Of a stretch of 8,723 nucleotides of DNA, positions 6,371 to 8,723 are shown piece after piece (the first letter of the stretch is position 1; the number at the start of each line of letters is the position of its first letter). The position numbers were made by a program, and so were the translations under genes. Source of the stretch: an uncultured Paraprevotella sp. (lineage in GTDB: Bacteria; Bacteroidota; Bacteroidia; Bacteroidales; Bacteroidaceae); assembly GCA_900766785.1 (NCBI GenBank), contig CAAFWT010000102.1:1-8723 (forward strand), given 5' to 3'. The notes below the pieces were generated by a model. It did not search any database. It saw only the letters and a list, made by a program, of their open reading frames with translations, and was not told the DNA's origin.

Positions 6371-6429
6371 GTTCGTATCAAACGTGAAGTGCGTTTGCGC
6401 CAAACTTCTTTTTTGTTTGACGCAAACAA
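6371..6429. repeat. Three 13-bp palindromes GTTTG-N3-CAAAC at exact 22-bp spacing
   Basis: Copies lie at 6371-6383 (GTTCGTATCAAAC, one arm mismatch), 6393-6405 (GTTTGCGCCAAAC, perfect arms) and 6415-6427 (GTTTGACGCAAAC, perfect arms). In the last copy the arms extend to 7 bp at 6413-6429. The start-to-start distance is 22 bp both times, about two helical turns, which suits cooperative binding of a dimeric regulator on one DNA face. The middle and right copies are also complementary: on the minus-strand RNA they form a 13-bp stem (12 Watson-Crick pairs plus one G-U) around a 9-nt A-rich loop. No U-tract follows, so this is not a standard intrinsic terminator. The array lies downstream of apt and about 105 to 160 nt upstream of the uvrC start. 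It could be an operator array, an RNA processing or 3'-end structure, or a dispersed repeat; the sequence alone does not decide. Confidence 0.7.
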
Positions 6430-6444
6430 CAAGTCCCTTTTCGC

Positions 6445-6975
6445 TTATATCTTCAGCAGGGTGGTCATCTCCACGCCCTCGTCGAAAACGGCCCTTCCGT
6501 TCAGCCCTTCTCCCGTGAGTTCGATAATAAAGTTGATATATGTCTTCATGGGATTGAACTTCTGAACCAGGTTGTATGCGGCTTTCATGCTTCCGCCCGT
6601 GGCCAGCAGGTCGTCGTGTAAGAGCACCACGTCCTTCTCGGTAATGGCGTCCTTGTGAATCTCTATAGTGTCCTTTCCGTATTCCTTCATGTAGGATTCC
6701 TTCAGCGTGTCAGCAGGTAGCTTGCCTGGCTTGCGGCACATCACAAATCCTGCATTCAGTTTCACCGCCAGGGCAGCCCCCAGGATGAATCCTCGGCTTT
6801 CTATGCCCACCACTTTGGTTATCCCTTTGTCCTTGTACATTTCATACAGTTCGTTTACCATGATGCGCATGCACTTGGGATTCTTAAACAGGGTGCTGAC
6901 GTCCTTGAACTGGATTCCAGGTATCGGAAAATCCGGCACGTTTCGCAGGTTTTTCAACAATGTTTCGTTGTTCAT
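6445..6975 (-). CDS. apt: adenine phosphoribosyltransferase
   Basis: Apt salvages adenine in the cytoplasm: adenine + PRPP gives AMP + pyrophosphate. The 176-residue length is normal for the family. Visible marks are PIPGIQFKDVSTLF (17-30), IESRGF (59-63 region), the flexible-loop segment RKPGKLP (81-87), and the PRPP-binding loop VVLLHDDLLATGGSMKAA (116-133) with the two acidic residues and the ATGG turn. A His precedes the DD pair where many homologues have Val or Ile; this is probably a lineage variant. The start ATG at 6975 gives the expected N-terminus (LLKNLRNVPDFPIPGI), although no clear Shine-Dalgarno sequence precedes it, as is common in Bacteroidota. It lies 48 nt after mnmG and is probably co-transcribed with it. 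A palindrome array begins 15 to 18 nt after its stop. Confidence 0.97.
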   Translation of the reverse strand: MNNETLLKNLRNVPDFPIPGIQFKDVSTLFKNPKCMRIMVNELYEMYKDKGITKVVGIESRGFILGAALAVKLNAGFVMCRKPGKLPADTLKESYMKEYGKDTIEIHKDAITEKDVVLLHDDLLATGGSMKAAYNLVQKFNPMKTYINFIIELTGEGLNGRAVFDEGVEMTTLLKI

Positions 6976-7008
6976 AATGAGAGGGTTATTGTTAAAGTAA
7001 TCTTGTTT

Positions 7009-7024
7009 TGTTTCACGTGGAACT
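7009..7024 (-). promoter_or_regulatory. parS-like ParB-binding site
   Basis: The minus strand reads AGTTCCACGTGAAACA. The widely conserved bacterial centromere site parS is TGTTNCACGTGAAACA, so 14 of the 15 defined positions match, including the invariant CACGTG core and both GTT/AAC flanks. The single mismatch is the outermost base, which is also the third base of the mnmG TAA stop; a T there would turn TAA into the Tyr codon TAT. The site otherwise lies in the mnmG-apt gap. ParB (Spo0J) loads at such sites and spreads for chromosome segregation, and they usually cluster near the replication origin. The match is seen; binding is inferred. Confidence 0.72.
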
Positions 7025-8723
7025 TATCGGTTCATCAGTATCATGAGCACGCTGATGTCGCTTGGGCTTACACCAGGAATCCTGCTTGCTTGCGCCAGAG
7101 TAACTGGATCGATGCGGGACAACTTCTGCCGGGCTTCGGTGGAAAGGGAATGCAGGGTGGAGTAGTCAAATTTGCCTTGGATGCGGATGTTCTCCAGACG
7201 TTGTATCTTATCAGCATTCTGCCTCTCCCTCATGATGTATCCTGCGTACTTGATTTTTATTTCAGCAGCCTCGATGATTTCTTCCTTTCGCTCTGGAATG
7301 CTCTCCAGTCTTTCCCTGAGTGCAGGAATCAGAGGAGAGAGATTCTTGAACCTAAGCATCGGGCGTGAAAGCAGGTCGGCCAGTTTGCATCCCCTCTGCA
7401 GAGGTTCACATCCGAGAGCCTCCAGTCCTCCGTTCACATATGCAGCTTTCACCGAATAATCCCTGCAGAAATCCATCAGTCCGTCTATCTGCTCTTTCTT
7501 TCTCAACCAGTGGTTCAGCCGTTCGGTGGAGGCCAGTCCAGCCCGATGACTTCGTTCGGTAAGTCTGGCATCTGCGTCATCCTGTCGGAGCAGAATACGA
7601 TATTCGGCTCTGCTGGTAAACATCCTATAGGGTTCGTCCACTCCCTTGGTTACCAGGTCATCTATGAGTACACCTATGTAGGACTCGTCCCTGTTCATCA
7701 CGAATGTTCCGTTTCCTCCGCATTTCATGGCCGCATTCATTCCAGCCACCAGGCCTTGTCCAGCTGCTTCCTCGTATCCTGTGGTACCATTTACCTGCCC
7801 TGCCATAAAGAGTCCGTCTATCACCTTTGATTCCAGAGTGTGGCGCAGTTGAGTAGGGTCGAAGTAATCGTATTCTATTGCATATCCAGGCCTGTAGATT
7901 TGTAGGTCTCGGAATGCGGGTATCAATTTCAACGCTTCTATCTGAGCCTCTATAGGCATACTGCTGCTGAAGCCATTCAGATAATATTCGTTGGTATTGT
8001 CCCCTTCGGGTTCCAGAAACAGCATGTGTTCCGATTTGTCTGCGAAGGTGACCAGCTTGGTCTCTATGCTGGGGCAGTAACGTGGTCCTATGCTCTGTAT
8101 CTGCCCATTGAAGAGAGGAGAGTCGGGCAGAGCCCTTCTGAGGCGTTCGTGCACCTGCTCGTTGGTATAGGTAATCCAGCAGGGCAGTTGCCGCATGGGA
8201 CGTTTCTCTCCCATGAACGAGAATTTGTGGAAGTCATTCTCTCCGTCCTGCCTTTGCATCTCATCGAAATGAACGCTTCGCCCATCTATTCTCACAGGTG
8301 TTCCTGTCTTCATCCTTCCTGCTTGAATGCCCAGTCGGGTGATACTCTCTGTGAGGAAGAGGCTTGCAGGCTCCGCACATCGGCCTCCTGGCCATTGTGT
8401 CTTGCCTATGTGCATGAGGCCATTCAGGAATGTGCCTGCTGTGATGATTACGCATCGTGCCAGGATGGTTACTCCCAGATACGTGCTTACTCCCGTTACC
8501 TGCCCGTGGTCGGTGAGGAGTTCTTTCACCTGATCCTGCCAGATGCTCAGATTCTCCGTGTTCTCCAATACTTCCCTCCATGCCCAGATAAACTTTCCTC
8601 GGTCACACTGGGCGCGTGGGCTCCACATGGCAGGTCCCTTGCTTCTGTTGAGCAAGCGAAACTGTATGGCAGTCCGGTCTGCCTCCTCACCGGTGTGTCC
8701 GCCCAGGGCATCCACCTCTCTTA
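7024..8723 (-). CDS. mnmG: tRNA uridine-5-carboxymethylaminomethyl modification enzyme MnmG (GidA), 5'-truncated by window edge
   Basis: MnmG is an FAD-dependent partner of the GTPase MnmE. Together they install the (carboxymethyl)aminomethyl group on U34 of tRNAs reading two-codon boxes, in the cytoplasm. Visible family marks, numbered from the GTG codon at 8715, are SKGPAMWSPRAQCDRGKF (25-42), signature 1 GPRYCPSIETK with its conserved Cys (210-220), and signature 2 AGQVNGTTGYEEAAGQG (305-321). The C-terminal MnmE-contacting domain contains KYAGYIMRERQNADK (489-503) and ends IPGVSPSDISVLMILMNR. The GTG at 8715 is not the start: Arg and Glu codons precede it in frame, and the family reads ..VREIDALGG.. 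here. The FAD-binding GxGxxG segment, roughly 60 residues, therefore lies beyond the right edge. The stop is TAA at 7024-7026. apt follows after 48 nt, probably in the same transcript. Identification is very secure; only the 5' end is missing. Confidence 0.97.
   Translation of the reverse strand, partial: REVDALGGHTGEEADRTAIQFRLLNRSKGPAMWSPRAQCDRGKFIWAWREVLENTENLSIWQDQVKELLTDHGQVTGVSTYLGVTILARCVIITAGTFLNGLMHIGKTQWPGGRCAEPASLFLTESITRLGIQAGRMKTGTPVRIDGRSVHFDEMQRQDGENDFHKFSFMGEKRPMRQLPCWITYTNEQVHERLRRALPDSPLFNGQIQSIGPRYCPSIETKLVTFADKSEHMLFLEPEGDNTNEYYLNGFSSSMPIEAQIEALKLIPAFRDLQIYRPGYAIEYDYFDPTQLRHTLESKVIDGLFMAGQVNGTTGYEEAAGQGLVAGMNAAMKCGGNGTFVMNRDESYIGVLIDDLVTKGVDEPYRMFTSRAEYRILLRQDDADARLTERSHRAGLASTERLNHWLRKKEQIDGLMDFCRDYSVKAAYVNGGLEALGCEPLQRGCKLADLLSRPMLRFKNLSPLIPALRERLESIPERKEEIIEAAEIKIKYAGYIMRERQNADKIQRLENIRIQGKFDYSTLHSLSTEARQKLSRIDPVTLAQASRIPGVSPSDISVLMILMNR

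Overview
The window looks like core chromosome of a Bacteroidota bacterium, most likely order Bacteroidales (Prevotella/Bacteroides relatives). The reasons are the gene order mnmG-apt-uvrC-dtd-mazG-deoC, protein motifs typical of that phylum (for example the MnmG stretch SKGPAMWSPRAQCDRGKF), weak Shine-Dalgarno signals at most starts, and promoter-like sequences of the Bacteroidota type (-33 TTTG, -7 TAnnTTTG). The genus is an inference. No transposase, integrase, CRISPR array, rRNA or tRNA gene is visible.

All eight recognised genes lie on the minus strand, so transcription runs from high to low coordinates. In that order: mnmG (tRNA wobble-uridine modification; its 5' end lies beyond the right edge), a 48-nt gap holding a parS-like 16-mer, apt (adenine salvage), a 178-nt gap holding three evenly spaced 13-bp palindromes, uvrC (nucleotide excision repair), and a 284-nt gap with no gene but a good -7 box next to dtd. 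Then come dtd (D-aminoacyl-tRNA deacylase), a MazG-type pyrophosphohydrolase 15 nt further on, and deoC overlapping it by 4 nt. After a 156-nt gap with an inverted repeat and a well-formed promoter, a second unit holds a secreted GH99-like/WbsX-family protein followed 27 nt later by an OmpA-domain lipoprotein.

The first block is housekeeping: tRNA modification and proofreading (mnmG, dtd), nucleotide salvage and sanitation (apt, mazG, deoC) and DNA repair (uvrC). The second block is cell-envelope or glycan-related, and its two genes are probably co-transcribed.

The most interesting signals are non-coding. The first is a near-perfect ParB-binding (parS) site whose first base is the last base of the mnmG stop codon. 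The second is a 22-bp-period array of GTTTG-N3-CAAAC palindromes that can also fold into a 13-bp stem between apt and uvrC. Smaller oddities are a 36-nt pure-purine tract encoding a charged tail on the GH99-like protein, and a near-duplicated start region in that same gene. No wholly new multi-gene system is evident.
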